Assembly (NCBI GenBank): GCA_023846275.1
Contig: CM043871.1
Location: forward strand, 35,907,747 to 35,971,746
Source of the DNA: Vanilla planifolia
Lineage: Eukaryota > Streptophyta > Magnoliopsida > Asparagales > Orchidaceae
Length of the DNA: 64,000 nt
Direction: 5' to 3'
Below the pieces are notes generated by a model. The model had not been told where the DNA came from. It made no database searches and saw nothing but the letters and a program-made list of their open reading frames with translations. Shown piece after piece: positions 1 through 13,805 of this stretch. The first letter of the stretch is position 1; each line of letters opens with the position of its first letter. The position numbers were made by a program, and so were the translations under genes.

Positions 1-9
1 AACCGAACG

Positions 10-3000
10 AACTACTTTGTGTTGCCTTGAACCGGTGAGCAATCCTTTGTTTCTTGTGGGTGGCTGTGGAATAAGATTTGTCAAATCAAATATTGTGAGA
101 ATTTATTATATGTGTATTTGATGATTAGTTGAAATAAAATAAGTTATGTTGATGATCATATAAAATGAACACCGAAGAAGATGAGTAGATCGAGTTTTAT
201 AGTAGAGTTAAATAGTCATATGTAATATATAAGTTTATTATTATAAGAAGAAAATAAAATTTTGAATAACAATAGAAATTTAAGTTTTATTAGAGATGAG
301 TTATCATAAAGATCATAACTTTTAAAATTTTTTACTAATTTCATGTCAATTAGCTTATTATAATTATATATAAATTGTTAAAAAAACTTCTAAATTTGAA
401 CTAATTTTAATCACAATTAATTTAATATAATTATTCATAAGTAAAATAATTTTAGTGTGAAATAATGATCATTTTAAATTTTGATATGAATGAAATTTAA
501 TAGTATTATATAACATGTTCATATTCATATTATAAGTAAATATAATAGAGCTATTATAAAAAGAAAAAAAATTTCAATAATAATAGAAGTTTAGGTTTTA
601 TTGGAGATGAGCCAGGATGACAGCTTTATAGTAGAATTGAATAGTTAAATTATGCATAAACATTAGATAATATATGCACTTCTTATTATGGGAAGAAAAA
701 AAAACTTTAAAAAATAATAAAAATTTTGCTTTTAAAATTTTGTATTAATTTCATATCAATTACCCTGTTATTAATGTATAAAAATTGTTAAAAAAATAAA
801 TTTGAACTAATTTTAATCATAATTAACTTAATATACTTTATTACCTATAATCAATTCTTATCATAACTAAATATTAAATAATTACTCATAACTAAATTTA
901 TTTTTAAATATTTTATGTTAATTGATTTTGATCACTCTTAATTAAGTTTATCATTTTTAATACCATTTCATTTCATGAATGTCAAACTTCTTATAACACT
1001 AAGCTATAAATTCAAACTTTTTTTGCATGTTTCTAAACATATTATTAATAAAAAGATTTCTTCAAAATCTATTGCTTTTATTTGATTGTTTTGTTCTTCA
1101 ACCAATCTTGCATTATTTCTAATAATAATAAATATCATTTAATTTATTGTTAAATGCCCATTTTATTTCAGTAATTAGTTCATCAACCAATCCAGGTACA
1201 AACTCCCAAATATCACTTATAAAACATTTCAGTTTTCCTAGCATAACAATATCCCAAAATTCATCTTCAAATACTTCATTTATATTTTTATATTCAATTT
1301 TTGAAAGATAAGAAGAGTTGTTCAATTCTTTCCCTAAAAGACATAAGTTTTTACTCTATATATGGGATCGCTAATTATACATAAACTTGGATGATTGTTA
1401 TCAAGTTTACAATCTCGGTAAAGATAACACACATGCTCAAATATTCCTTTTTTATTTAGTTGGGCGTCCTTATTAATTTTGTTCTTCTAAATTTAGTTTC
1501 TCAAATTTGTCAATTTTATTTATGTTTATATCTTTTATTTTAGAATTGTTTTCATAAAATAATTGATCATACAACTAATAAGCTCTTCTAATTGAATATT
1601 TTATATGCTATATTAGTACTTTAATATCTCAAAAATATAACTTCGTCGAATTTCGAATGTAATTTTTCTTATTGTTTTTTTAAAACCTTTTGATTCATAA
1701 CATTTGTATAAAATTTTTAGTGTTTTTCTATTCTATAATTCATATACAATTTTATTAACTATAGGTTTAACAGATATACGATTTAAGTACATAACAAATG
1801 ATTTTGATTGCTTCTACACAAAAGTACTTAAGAGAAACCCAAGGATATGGCTTCATCAAATGTTTCTCAAGGTATTGATGGCCCTTTCACAACATCTTAT
1901 TTTTTTTCCACCCAATATGTCGTTTTATTAAATTATGCCATCATTGTCCAAATTTCATCATACCAATCATCAAACTATTTAATCAAATAGATTAATGGCC
2001 TTCTACTAATGATTTCAAATCAATGGCTGCAATTGTGATCATCAAATTTTTCCTTTGAATGGGCTAATACATATTGGATGCATAATAAAATGAATGATTA
2101 GGCATTATGTTGGACTATGTAATAGAGATCTTTTCTTTCAATGATATATTTGTTTAACATGATGATTTTATTTACCTAAATTAAACAAAATAATGATATT
2201 TGAAAATATTAAATTTGCATGAATATGATAAGAAATCTTACTTCTAGTTTTTGTATTTTTAAAATTGAAATTATTTTTTTGCCAAATTCAAAATAGATAA
2301 GCAGATAAAATATAGTCAATCAATTTTTATTAGGTTAATCAATACATAAATTTAACATTAACAACAAACTTTGAATTCCAACCATTCCTTTTGTCCTTAG
2401 GCTCTTTCTTTATTTATCAAACATAATCTATAGCTCCATTCTTATGTGCATTCCAATTGTCACTTGTCTATCAAACTCTTATTAGTTATTTTAAGATTAG
2501 ATTATTATCATCAAAAATAAATTTAAATCATATTAGGCTCATTGGGTTATTAAGAAGACCTTAAGGTTTCATGAATGTGTTCCATTTGAAAAATGTGTCC
2601 ATTTATTATGTAATATGATAGATTACACATAAAATATGTTAGAACATTATTAATATATTGATATTGATGCTATTTAACACTTATATTAGCCAAATTAGAG
2701 ATATATGATCTTTTAGTTAAGTAGATGACTATATGTGATGCAGCTAATTTGTTAATATCACTTTCATATCATATGTTATTGTAAACATAATTTAAATATT
2801 ATAAGAAAATTATAATTCAAATCATTTTTGAATTAAAGTTTATTTGTTTGATTTGAGCATTTGACTATCAAGATTAGTAGTACAAAATTATTTTTGTTAT
2901 AGTTGAATATCATAATTTTATATTTACAACCTAATTTAATATTTTTTTAGTTAAAATAAAATTTTCATGTAGTTTGCAAATTAGTTTGTGGCTCCTACTA

Positions 3001-4795
3001 AAATTGCATGGTGTAACATGTTAACCACACTATGCAATTTTTATAAGAAACATCATGAAGATGTTTATCTCCATGGATTGGCTGCTTAAGTCTTGAAAAC
3101 AATGAAAATAATATTTGTATTTATAGTGTTTAATCATTAGACATATGGTACCATAAACATCATGCATGGCATGTCTTTTGAATATTCATTGTACATTATA
3201 ATTTTTTTCTTATAACAGACAATTTGACTAATTTTAAGAAAATAAGATTTTTTGTGTATTAAATCCAAGTTATCATATGTTTTGTTTGGAGGTAATTTTA
3301 AATGCTCAAATTATTTAAGTACACAACATTTGGCTTCCTAATGTTTGTTTGACCTCAACACATTCATTAAGTTATATGTCATATAAAAAGAAGTCTTTAG
3401 ACATATTCAATTTCAACATCATTTGAGGAATGCAAGTACAAATGCTAAAGCTCATATAGCACATTATTTGCATGTATTCAAAATCTCACAAAGCTCTTTG
3501 TTATGATTGATAATTTTTTAACATAGTCTATGGTAATCTTTATCATACATATATCCTTTCTTCATTGGGTTTGTATTTTTAACTTATTTTGTAATCACAT
3601 TGCATACATGATCCCCTTGGCCTAGGTTGTGACTAAGGGAGAGTCATATTTAATATGTATTATTAAGGGATTAAGGTTTGTGGCCTTAGATTATGACATT
3701 GTTAGTGAGGTTATGATCGACAACACTATGGTTTTATGTTAGTAAAAGGATTATAAATCTCACTCCAAGGTTTTGTATCCATGTGCATTACAAGGCCTTT
3801 TCTTCATACTCAAATAAAGCAAAATTATGATGTTAAACTTAAGATGTGTTTCAAGATTGATGTAGGATAATGGGATAATAGTTGAATGACTTGAAAAATA
3901 CAATAAGGGGAATTACTAAAATAGTTTTCCTTATTTTTTTTTGTTCTTTTCATATCTATGTTTTGTATTGATGAAATTATTAAAATTGTCCCTTTCTTGT
4001 TATTGAATCAATAGTTATTGGAGGAGAATTTTGGTGATTAAGTTATTATTATCAAAGACTAGATGCTTCATTTTTTCCAAATCTTCCTCAAAAGAATCAT
4101 CAATAATATTATCCATATTGCTCCAAGTTCATCATCAACAATATATCTTTATGCATCATCTCCTTTTGGTGAAAAACCTTTAAGTTGCTTTCCATGGAGA
4201 TGAAATGTTGATTAACTTAGTTTTAATACCCTTCGAGTCAAAATATGTGTGGTTTTCTCGTGTTAATCAACATTTCATTTATCACATAAATTAAAAATTG
4301 AAAAACTAAGTGACCAATAAAGACTAAAAGTCTTACTAAATAATCATCATCATTTAATCCCTTCCCTAGAATGATCCAATGATTGCCTGTATGAGGACAA
4401 TCACACATTTAACAATATATTCTTTGATGAATTTAACTTTTATTTCTAAGATTGTTGTAATAGAATACCCAAAAACTCTCTTGCTCTCATCTATATTTAC
4501 AATATAATATTACTCTTAAATATCAATTTTTAATCAAAATAATTGCACCAAAACAAACTTTTACATGTTAGCCTCCTTGACTTGAGTCTTATTATCAATT
4601 TAAAGGTCATTTTAAAATTTTATTTAAAAAATATATATAAATAAAAAATAATAACAATAGCTATTTCTCAAAATTTCATTACTTTTGAATTTTAAAATAT
4701 TTTTTTAAAATGTACTTATTCCTTCTCTTTTTCTTCTTTACTTTGAAATGTTTTTAATAGAGTAATTCAATATTTTAATTAAATATTTTATCTAG
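10..4795 (+). repeat. Long direct repeat, copy 1 (3' flank of a presumed upstream BAHD paralogue)
   Basis: This AT-rich stretch reads through, with scattered substitutions and indels, as the same sequence as 15217-19265. The match begins in what is the 3' untranslated flank of the BAHD gene in copy 2, where both share 'ccttgaaccggtgagc', and runs to about 4795 where both end near 'aaatattttat'. Copy 1 carries about 907 bp (1755-2661) that copy 2 lacks. Copy 2 carries about 180 bp (around 18500-18720) that copy 1 lacks. Within the repeat, 186-470 and 612-850 are themselves related, a degenerate tandem pair. No convincing gene is seen; the short open frames at 1119-1325 and 1704-1931 are AT-rich and resemble nothing I know. 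Confidence 0.85.
4200..4278. repeat. Hairpin from local inversion in repeat copy 1
   Basis: The arms 4200-4216 and 4262-4278 are 17-bp perfect inverted repeats (arm atgaaatgttgattaac) around a 45-base loop. In copy 2 the corresponding place (about 18690-18760) has only the right-hand orientation, and the loop of copy 1 reads as the reverse complement of bases near 18700-18745. This looks like a small inversion or template switch in copy 1. Confidence 0.75.
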
Positions 4796-4849
4796 TTCTA
4801 TTTTTTAATCGTCATAACAATATTAAAAAAATTATCACATGTTATGTCA

Positions 4850-5010
4850 GGCACCCCACCTTACCAACTACAGTAAATTAATGATGCTGCATAAGAAATA
4901 ATCTCGAGTGAGGACAAACCATGCCTAGGTGGGGACCCGACGGTGAGACAATTCTAACCCTCTAACCAATCTGGTATATTTTTAAAACATTTTAACCAAA
5001 TCCAAACCAT
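4850..5010. repeat. LTR-like fragment related to 51030-51225
   Basis: The stretch has short GC-rich blocks (around 'gtgaggacaa' and 'ggtggggacc') followed by a 'gacggtgagaca' type string. The same order of blocks recurs at 51115-51160 with similar AT-rich surroundings. It is probably a fragment of an LTR or other dispersed repeat; I saw no ends or target duplication. Confidence 0.4.
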
Positions 5011-6972
5011 GGAGTTATAGTATGAAATGGTATTTGTGACATGTAGAAGGCCTTGTGTTCATAAGTTGTTTTTAAGAGAGGAAATAATATGTTCTTGGTA
5101 CTTAAGCAATTATGTCCTAGACAGTGCTAAATTATGAAATTTACAATCTTTTTGTAAGATCCTCTTCAACATGACATATTTTTTATCAGCTCTATAAGTT
5201 ATTTGGTAGGTTCTTATTTAGATTAGTATGTTGCATCTTCCTTTGTTGTTGGGATCATTCAATTACGAACTATATCAATACATGAGTCAAACTTTTCCAA
5301 TGAGACGCTTTCTTTTGTAAGAGCAATACAACCCTCCAATAAAAGTTTATTCAAAAAGCCTAATATACTTCATTTAATGAAAATTTAAATAGAAGCTCAA
5401 AAACATGATAAGACCCTAATATTCTATAGTTTCAAATATTTGTGGTAAATTAATTCTTAACTTATCAGACTTGAAAATTGTTGTAAATAAAGAAAAATAA
5501 TCATGACACCTCAAAAATTGTGGCATCTTCACAAAATGCTTAAATAATAGGATTTCCTTATTCATCTAGATTGCTTTTGATGGGTAAAATTATTCTCATA
5601 AATAACTTGATAACGCCTTATTGACCATTAAGGGCATCTTAGATTTATTCATCTCCTTTTGCCCTTTTTTTTTCTTGGTTGTAGTTAATATTCTAAAATT
5701 GGCTTTGTTACTATGGACCAAGGGTTCATTTGCATTCACCTCTTCACTTGCATATCAACATAGACACTAGAGGTGTCCAATATATCCTTTCAACTTCATG
5801 ATTGAGCTGAGCATTTTCTTTTGTTAAGATTATCTTTGATTTTAATCCCCTTTTAATCTCATCTATCTCCTACAACCTTTATTTGAACTCCTTGAACTTG
5901 TTTTTTCACTCATTAAAGTTGAGTTCTAGCCTTATGAATTTAGCACTCCAGTCATCTTTGCTTAGGTCAAAATTCTACTCGTTACAAGGTTTGACAAGAG
6001 ACTTTTCCATCTTGGCCCCATATTTCCTCACCTCCAAATTAGAAATCGCTCTATAACCATTGCAATCTTTTTTATTTTCTTCAAAAATTTTGTAATCATC
6101 TCAATCCTTAAGAAATTTGCTAGTATGTATTCTTCGTAGGGCTTAACTACGTGTTTACAATAAGTGTTGGGTTATCCCCTCTTATAATTCCCTTGCCAAG
6201 CAATGCTTTGTAAGACCATCATCTTGACCCTTTTCATCCGCACTACACGTAACATGGCATGAGTCTTTGCCCTTTGGGATGTGTTTGAATTTGTCATTCT
6301 CCATTATTATATCCTACTCCACTATCATTGGTAGTGTCTTGGTAGTTTCTTCTATCCTCTTTAGAAACTTCTAAGGTACTAGTTTAAGTAAATACTCTTG
6401 TATAACTCATCCATTATTTAGTTTGCAAAAAAAATCCATTGTTATGGCTTTCTTTAGAGATACTTTGCTTTCTTTTTTAAAGTCCAAAGCACCATAGCTT
6501 GGGCCTTTACCATTTTGGATAGGTAATACCCTTGCCCTTTCCTCATCATCCTTTTCAACGATTCCAATTACTTTTCCTTCAATTAGTGACTCCAACATAG
6601 AATAAGCATTTTCATAATTTGTTGAATTCATTAGAGAAAGTGAAGTTTGGAGTTTGCCTATTAGAATGTCAATTTGTCTTCTCAAACATGGATTTCTCCT
6701 ACTAGAAGGATGATCATACCTTCATTGGTCATTGGAGAACTTCAACCAATGTTTCTCTGATTTTATTTTCTCTTGCCAAGAGGGTGATCCATTATTGATC
6801 CAAACTCTCTTATTATGATTTCATTCAACCAATGTCTTTCCTTGTGAAGCCTTCTTCAAAGCACTCATCTATTGGATAGATGCAAGCAAGTCAATGGGAT
6901 TAGCTATAAAGATTTGAAGTGAGTGAAATAGTAAAAGTTCATAAGAGATTGACTCATTTGTCTCAAAATGTG
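5011..6972. other. Intergenic, no recognised gene
   Basis: AT-rich sequence. The longest reading frame is on the minus strand at 6407-6685 (92 residues, mixed charged composition). Reading further down the minus strand gives coding-like but interrupted frames between about 5950 and 6400. This could be decayed transposon coding sequence, but I could match it to no domain. Confidence 0.4.
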
Positions 6973-8400
6973 TCATGCCCCGTCCATTATAACACCAGTA
7001 TTGTCGCATAACTGACGATAAATTAGAGTCTATGTAGCTAATTATGAGGACATAAACTATTACGGATGGGGGTGACGAAATAATGATATAATAATTTATC
7101 TTGATAACAATTCTAATTTTTCATTACAGTAAATAAAGTACATATACTCTAATTATATTTTATAAAAATCCTCAGAAATATGATAACAAATAAAATCAAC
7201 ATAAATAAGAGTGTTCACACACCTCACATGTCACTCGATGTACCCTCTCTATGTGGATTTGTGGCATGTCCAATAATATAAGTGTGAGATAAAATGCCTA
7301 ATAAATGAATTGACATGAATAAATAACAAATGTATAATAAACATAATATAATAATTGGATGTCATATGGCATATCACAAATGCTCAACATATAAAAATAT
7401 GAATAGCAATATACTGTACACATATAAAAAATATATACATATTTTTATTCTTTTATTTCGTGTAGTTTCTTTTTTTTTCATTTCTTTTCTCTTATTTTTC
7501 ATTTTTTTTTATTTTCTTTATAGTTGGGCCCAAGATCTCTTAAAACTGTACACCTATATCCCAATCATCTATGACATCTCATCTGTGGCATCTCACATCT
7601 CTAGATCTCTGCCCATAGGGGTGCCTATAAGCATAGCTGACCAATCATATCTATCACACATCATCTTCGTCTCTCATCCATATATTAAGTGCAAGTGGTA
7701 TTAAAGGTCTCTAATGTCATCTCATCTCATCTCATAACCTAGTATCAAAGCAGTGTCTATAATACCCAACATCTTGTGATAGTATTTATTGCATCTCGTA
7801 TAATATCATAACCTGATATCAAATCAGTGCCTATGATGCCCTACATCTTATGTTGGTACTCATCTCGTCATGCCCACATCTAGTGTTGGTACTTATCATA
7901 TCTCAAGGAATCATGGGAACAAGTTTAAGAAAATTTTATGTTTTATTTTCATTTTTTTCATCAAGATATTTAATCCTACTATCCTTATCACATAACACAA
8001 GTCATGTCATATACTTATCTTTGTATGTTACAATATCTGATTATGCAACATATACATCATGAATATGATGTAATATTTAATTTAAATCAAATCATACATA
8101 AATTACGTCCAGAATGCTATAGGGTTAAGCTTCTCTCTATTGGTGTTCTACGAAACTTCGGCCGGATGCATCGTTGTCTTGGTTATTAGACAGCTAATAC
8201 TTGGTGCTGAGCTTGGCGGGCCGAGGCTGTGAGCATGGCTCACATCTTCTTACTTCATGTTGCTGTGGCTCATATTTGTTGTCCTCTCCTCACTCAAAGT
8301 TCTGGGTTCATATGATTTCCATTCACACATTAGATGATCAATTTTCTAAGCCTTTACATTGGCATCAGCTAACAATTTCTCTAGCAATTTTGGTTTACTG
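6973..8400. repeat. LTR-like repeat debris
   Basis: It starts at a 'tgtcatgccccg' string typical of plant LTR 5' ends and contains, like the block at 4850, the 'atgaggacat' and 'ggatgggggtgacg' words. It includes a pyrimidine-rich tract (7440-7520) and short tandem repeats (7737-7880). No matching 3' end or target duplication was found, so it is called only as debris. The frames at 7330-7704, 7850-8062 and 8004-8189 run through repeats and are not believed to be genes. Confidence 0.35.
7737..7880 (+). repeat. Short tandem duplication, about 72-bp unit
   Basis: Two adjacent units begin at 7737 and 7809 with 'aacctagtatcaaa' and 'aacctgatatcaaa' and continue in parallel through 'cagtgtctata/cagtgcctatg'. 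A third partial unit follows near 7860. It lies inside the LTR-like debris. Confidence 0.6.
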
Positions 8401-9900
8401 AACCTTACTTCCAATGTTAGATGTTGTAATGCTTTTATTATATATTTATTTATTATAATGAATGTTTGATTGAGTTTTTTAGATGGTATTGAAGTTTAAA
8501 TCACAATGTTATTTATGTCATTTGATATATTTTTTTTATTTGGGTCAATGTTATTCAAATAATGTTTTAATCTTTGTTCAGAAATGTATTCCACTATTAT
8601 TTTTGTAATATTTTTGTCATTTATTTATAATAACAAGTGTTTGTTTAAGTATTATTTTTTTTATAGTATTGAAGTTCAAATCACAATGTTATTTTTATCA
8701 TTAGGTAACAATTACTGTAGCAATATTTGTTTACTAGGCCTTGCTTCTAATGCTAGATATATGAAGAAAACAAGTTTTGTTCGTAAATGTATTCTAATAT
8801 TATTTTTGTAATGCTTTTATCATTTTTTTATAATGAGTCTTTGATTGAATATTATTTAGATAATATTGAAGTTTAAATCGTAATGTTATCTATATCATTA
8901 GTATCTAAATTTGTTGATATTTTTTTTATCATTTGGATCAATGTTTATTGAATAATATTTTAATCCTATTTTTGAAATCAAGATAAAGGATCTTTAGTTA
9001 TTAAAATGATATTTATTGATCCTTACTACTAATGTTAGATGTATGAAGGAAACAAGTTTTGTTCACGTGTATTTTACTTTTATTTTTATAATATTTTTGT
9101 TATTTATTTATTATAATGAATTTTTTTATTGAATATTTATTTAGATAATATTAAAGTTTAAATCATAATATTATTTATGTCATTATTATCTAAATTTGTT
9201 GATATTTCTTTTATTATTTGATCAATATTATTTAAATAACATTTTAATCTTATTTTTAAAATCAAGATAAATGATCTTTAGTTAATAAAATGATATTTAT
9301 TGGTCCTTACTACCAATATTGGATGTATGGAAGAATTTACTTTTGTTCATGAATGTATTCTAATGTTAATTTCTTTAATATTTTTTTGTCATTTGTTTAT
9401 CATCATGTGTTTGATTGAGTATTTTTTTGATAATATGTAATTTTAAATCACAACGTTATTTATGTCATTATTATCTAACTTTATTGATATGTTTTATTAT
9501 TTGGGTTAATGTTAGTTAAATATTGTTTTAATCTTATTTTTTATATCACGATAAATGATATTTAGTTTTTGAAATAATATTTATTATTCCTTATTGCCAA
9601 TGTTAGATGTATAAGGGAAATAAGTCTTGTTTATGTGTGTATTGTGTAATGTTTGTCATTTATTTATTAAAATGAGTGTTTGAATGATTATTATTTAGAT
9701 AAAAGGAAACAAGTCTTGTTTATAAGTGTATTTAGATTTATTTGTATAATATTTGTCATTTATTTATAATAATGAGTGTTTGAATGATTATTATTTAGGT
9801 TATTTATGTCATTATTACTTAAATTTATTGATATTTTTTAATTATTTGGGTCAATGTTATTTAAATAATATTTTAATATCAAAATAAATTTTATTTAGTT
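8395..9900 (+). repeat. Degenerate tandem array, about 285-bp unit
   Basis: The phrase 'ccttact.ccaatgttag' recurs at about 8403, 8738, 9021, 9301 and 9588. Successive starts from 8738 are 280-287 bp apart and the first interval is about 50 bp longer. Each copy continues with the same order of words: a 'ggaaacaagttttgtt' block, a 'tttgtcatttatttataat' block, 'taaatcacaatgttatttat' and 'tggtcaatgttatttaaat'. The last copies are shortened and rearranged near 9700-9790. At least five diverged units are present. This is an old local satellite; no coding function is seen. Confidence 0.75.
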
Positions 9901-9949
9901 ATATTATAATTCGAGTGATATCTTGATGATATTTTTAAATGATAATTAT

Positions 9950-11205
9950 AACCCTTATGTAATGGAAATTTTCTATCACACATGTTTCCATAGAAACCTT
10001 TATTGTAGATATTCTATAATGGAATATGAGATTATCTTTTTATGTGAAAATTTTCTATTATAATTTTAATAGTCAAAATTAATATAGAAAAAATAAATAT
10101 TATGAATCTTGAGACTTTGGACATGATATTGTTCTACATTTATTTTTGTGCTATATATATCTAATTTTCAACCCCACCACATTTATTGGATTAATTCATG
10201 ACAATGGCTTGTATCCAAATGGTTTAACTCTATAATAGATCTAGTTATATTTTTCAATTTAATGACTCTAATCATAACTCTAGTAGTGACGATTCAACTC
10301 CAAAGCTCAGGTGTGTAAGACGAATGTTGTTTAACAAATATTGTTTTTCATAAACATACTAACATTAAAGCCCTCTTGGTATGATGATAGTTATTTTTTT
10401 TAGCCTAAAATGATATAGAAAAGATTAAAATTCTATTGGCGTTAGTCAATGTTATTATAAAAATTAATAATAATAATTAAAAGAAAAAATTTACAAAACT
10501 CAATGCATTGAAGTTGTTGGAGGTGACCAAATTGCCGACATTCTTTCTGATTGTCACCCTTAATTAAAGTCTTGGTTAGAAAAAGAATTGATTGAATGTT
10601 TAATAAAATTATAATATTTAAAATAAATTATAATAAATAAAAATAAAATTATAAAAATATTTCTATAAAAATGGATAAAACATGTAAAAATTATAAATTT
10701 GGAGTAATACTTTTAGAAGATTAATTTTTTTAATAAATTATTGGTATTTTTCCAAAAAAAAAAAATAGTGCTACAAATGTCATTAAAAAGCACTAAGATT
10801 GTATTTGATTTAATTACAAATTGATATGTGTGATGTTATTTGAAAATCTTAATATTTAATTTTATGATATTTTTTAATAGTATTCTTAAAATTAGTATTT
10901 GTTATACAAAATTAATATGTGAATGTTATCTAAGTTGTAACAATATTTTGATGTCCATTAAAAATAAGAAAAAAGAGTTTATATAATGTAAGTTAAATTA
11001 TAAAAAAATTTTAAAAAAATGCTAACGATAATGATATCTAAATAATATTAATATTATTTGAATAAAATTCAACCAAATATTTTTTATTTTGAGAAACTAT
11101 GATGAATGCTTTGCAAAATCATTTAAGGAAAACATTCGTGATGAGGATGAGGTTCTTTTTAACACTTATGAACTTTCAAACATCATCATTGAGCCACAAG
11201 TTATT
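9950..11205 (+). repeat. Dispersed direct repeat A (partner 37690-39220)
   Basis: The stretch from 'tgtaatggaaattttctatc' to the 'tttcaaacatcatcatt' near 11200 matches 37690-39220 in the same orientation, block after block. Shared words include 'ataatagatctagtta', 'aagccctcttgg/ag' and 'ttgatgtccattaaaaataag'. The partner has an extra 250-300 bp near 38095-38390. This is either a segmental duplication or two copies of an unclassified transposon. Confidence 0.75.
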
Positions 11206-13805
11206 TGTTCTCTTTTTGGTTGAATAAACCCACATTAATGATGCATTCATTGAACTACTTATTTTTAAGACTCACAACAATAGCATCATGTTACTAATTG
11301 TACTATTCCACTTCAAGGCAATATTATGGTCTAAGGACCATTGTATGAAGCATACGTCTTTACGTTTTGATTTATGATTTGACTAATTAAAATGGGTGCC
11401 ATGACTATAGGTGTATATTATTGAAATCCATACGACTATGTGGTACTAAGTAAATCATACGACTATGTTGTTCATCGACTTAGATTTCATAATCATGACT
11501 TTTGCCTTCTCATTAGTACCAAATTTCTCTACAGAAAGAGAGTATTTTTTTTACATGGATCAAGATCACACTTTAAGTTCATGGAAATTCTATCCATGTG
11601 AAGCCATATTAACTTTTTTTCTTAACTAATAGAATGATGGAAGGTATTTTGTCAACTTTATTTATTCTTATAGAATTTTCATTGTCTTTTTTGTCTGTCT
11701 TCTGTCTTTTATCATTTTTTTTTTTCTATTTTTATGACCTTTGATTTTGGATCTTATATCCCCTAAGTTTTTGTGTAAACATTTACAATAAAGGTTTTTG
11801 AACATTTGCTTTACTATTAATTGTTGAACCCGATAGACAAGCTCATGAAAGAGATGAATTTGGTATTAATGTATTTTAATTGAATTTATGGCATATTAAT
11901 AATTTTACAATCAATGTAAAGAAATTTGTAAGATGTAAAACTTGTGGGCCATCATACAGTGCCAAAAGACATCAACAACAGTAAGATAAGACGATGGAAA
12001 AGCAGAGGCTAGAAAACCCTGAACGTGGCCTGGCCAGACAACTGCTTTCCTCACCGCTCAAGTTCTCTGCACATGCTCTGCCGGCTCATTTAAGCAAGTG
12101 CATGGGTGCAATATAAAATTCATTTCTTGTTGAAGTCAAGATCGTATCGTCCTACCTGTCTAATACGATATATAATAATCGTATAAAGTACAGTTAGCGA
12201 AGTTGGCATGACACTTTATATTAAATTATTAGAAATGCGCTCCGAATGCAGATATTTTAAATTTTTTTAAATATTTTCTTAATATTCAAAATCGATTTTA
12301 ATATGCTTCAAAATTAACCTGTGAAACAAATCTTCACACAAAAAGAAGTAAAAAAAAAAAAAATTCAAATTTATATATGTATATAGATAATTATTTTTTT
12401 AATTTCTTATGTTTTCTCAATTCATGTTCATAAAGAATACATATATTTGAATTTTTTAAGTCAAAAGAAACATTCAGTGTCTTGATAATTAAGAAATCAT
12501 AAAATCTAAGAATTAAGGGATTACCCGTGATAAAAAAAACATAACAAAAACGTCAAACGCCAAATTAGTTGAATGAATGAATGAAGACTGCATTAAAAAT
12601 TCAAGTCATATTGTGATTGAAGGGATCATGTTCTTGAATGATTTAAATGGCATGCTAATTGTGGGATTAGATGTGTCTTGATTAACACATCAAAAGATTA
12701 AATAGTTGAGGGAATAGACGAAGAGAATAGTTATTGAACACATGGTTCGATAATTAAGAAATTGATAACTTGAGAATCAAATTTTGACTCTGGTTAATTA
12801 GAAAATAAAATAATACAAAGGCTCAGGATCTACAATTGAGATATTAGATTACATAAATACCAAGAGAATTTACATAAAAATCAATTGCAAGTTTTGCTCT
12901 TAACATCCATTATTTCTTTCACTTTGGCCAAATAGAGCATGGCAAGAAGGCTATCGACCTCAAGCTTTCAGTCTCCCATGTTCTTTTCCGATACTATCCC
13001 TTTTTGGTGTGGGGAGACAATACTTTTAAAAATTTCAAAACCTTATTAAAGAACATATAGCACAAAAATTAATTAAAAAAAAATCTAAACTTAATTTTTT
13101 TTCTTCGTTAAACATGTTTGAAATACTTAATCTTAAATATACCTAAAATATTAGAATTTTCGTAAAATACATTTTTTGAAGTAAAGAACATTAAAAAAAA
13201 TCTTTTTTTACTAATTTGAAAAATTAATTCTTTTGTAAACATATGATCCTACTACTTTGTCATAAAAGATATAAGATGAGAAGAAGTGATCTTAACAAAA
13301 TAAATATAATGATAACATAGAAGAAACATACAAAAAAATAAAAGAAGAAGAAGACACATAGAAACATAAAATTCTAAAAAACATTTTAAAACTTTATCAA
13401 AGAATGAGACATGTTTGTAATAATTTAATTTTAAATAGACTTAAAAAAATTAAATATTTTTTAAAATATATTTTCATATGTAAAAAAACATAAAACAGTC
13501 TACTGGTTTTACTAACTTGATAAATTAACTCCTTTTTTAAAATAAATTTTAAAAATATTTAGTTTTACGAGTTGAACAAAACCCACCTTGTGAAATGCAT
13601 TTATTACATAAATAGAAAATAAGAAACAATAAGGATGATATTTTTTTTGAAAGAAATGCATTTATTCCACACATTAAATTTGAATATAATTTTATTTAAA
13701 ATCGCGTAAAAAAACGGTTTTTGAGACATGGAAAGGCACCAATAAATAGAAAGCAAGCCCATGATCTGCCTTATAGAGCATTGACAAATATAAAATAAAA
13801 AAGCA
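11206..13805. other. Intergenic and presumed upstream region of the BAHD gene
   Basis: No gene is seen. About 11940-12110 is a less AT-rich island with a run of mixed sequence and a following 'caatataaaat' (TATA-like, near 12109). The 200 bp before the BAHD start contain only weak AT-rich TATA-like strings, so I do not place a promoter. Minus-strand frames at 13604-13924 and 13692-14174 are shadows of the BAHD gene. Confidence 0.4.

Noticed and set aside
6407-6685. 92-residue minus-strand open frame as a gene
   Set aside because: Coding-like composition but no known domain and surrounded by interrupted frames; at most decayed transposon coding.
4850-8400. A complete LTR retrotransposon bounded by the 4850 and 6973 LTR-like starts
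   Set aside because: No matching ends, primer site or coding domains could be lined up; left as debris.
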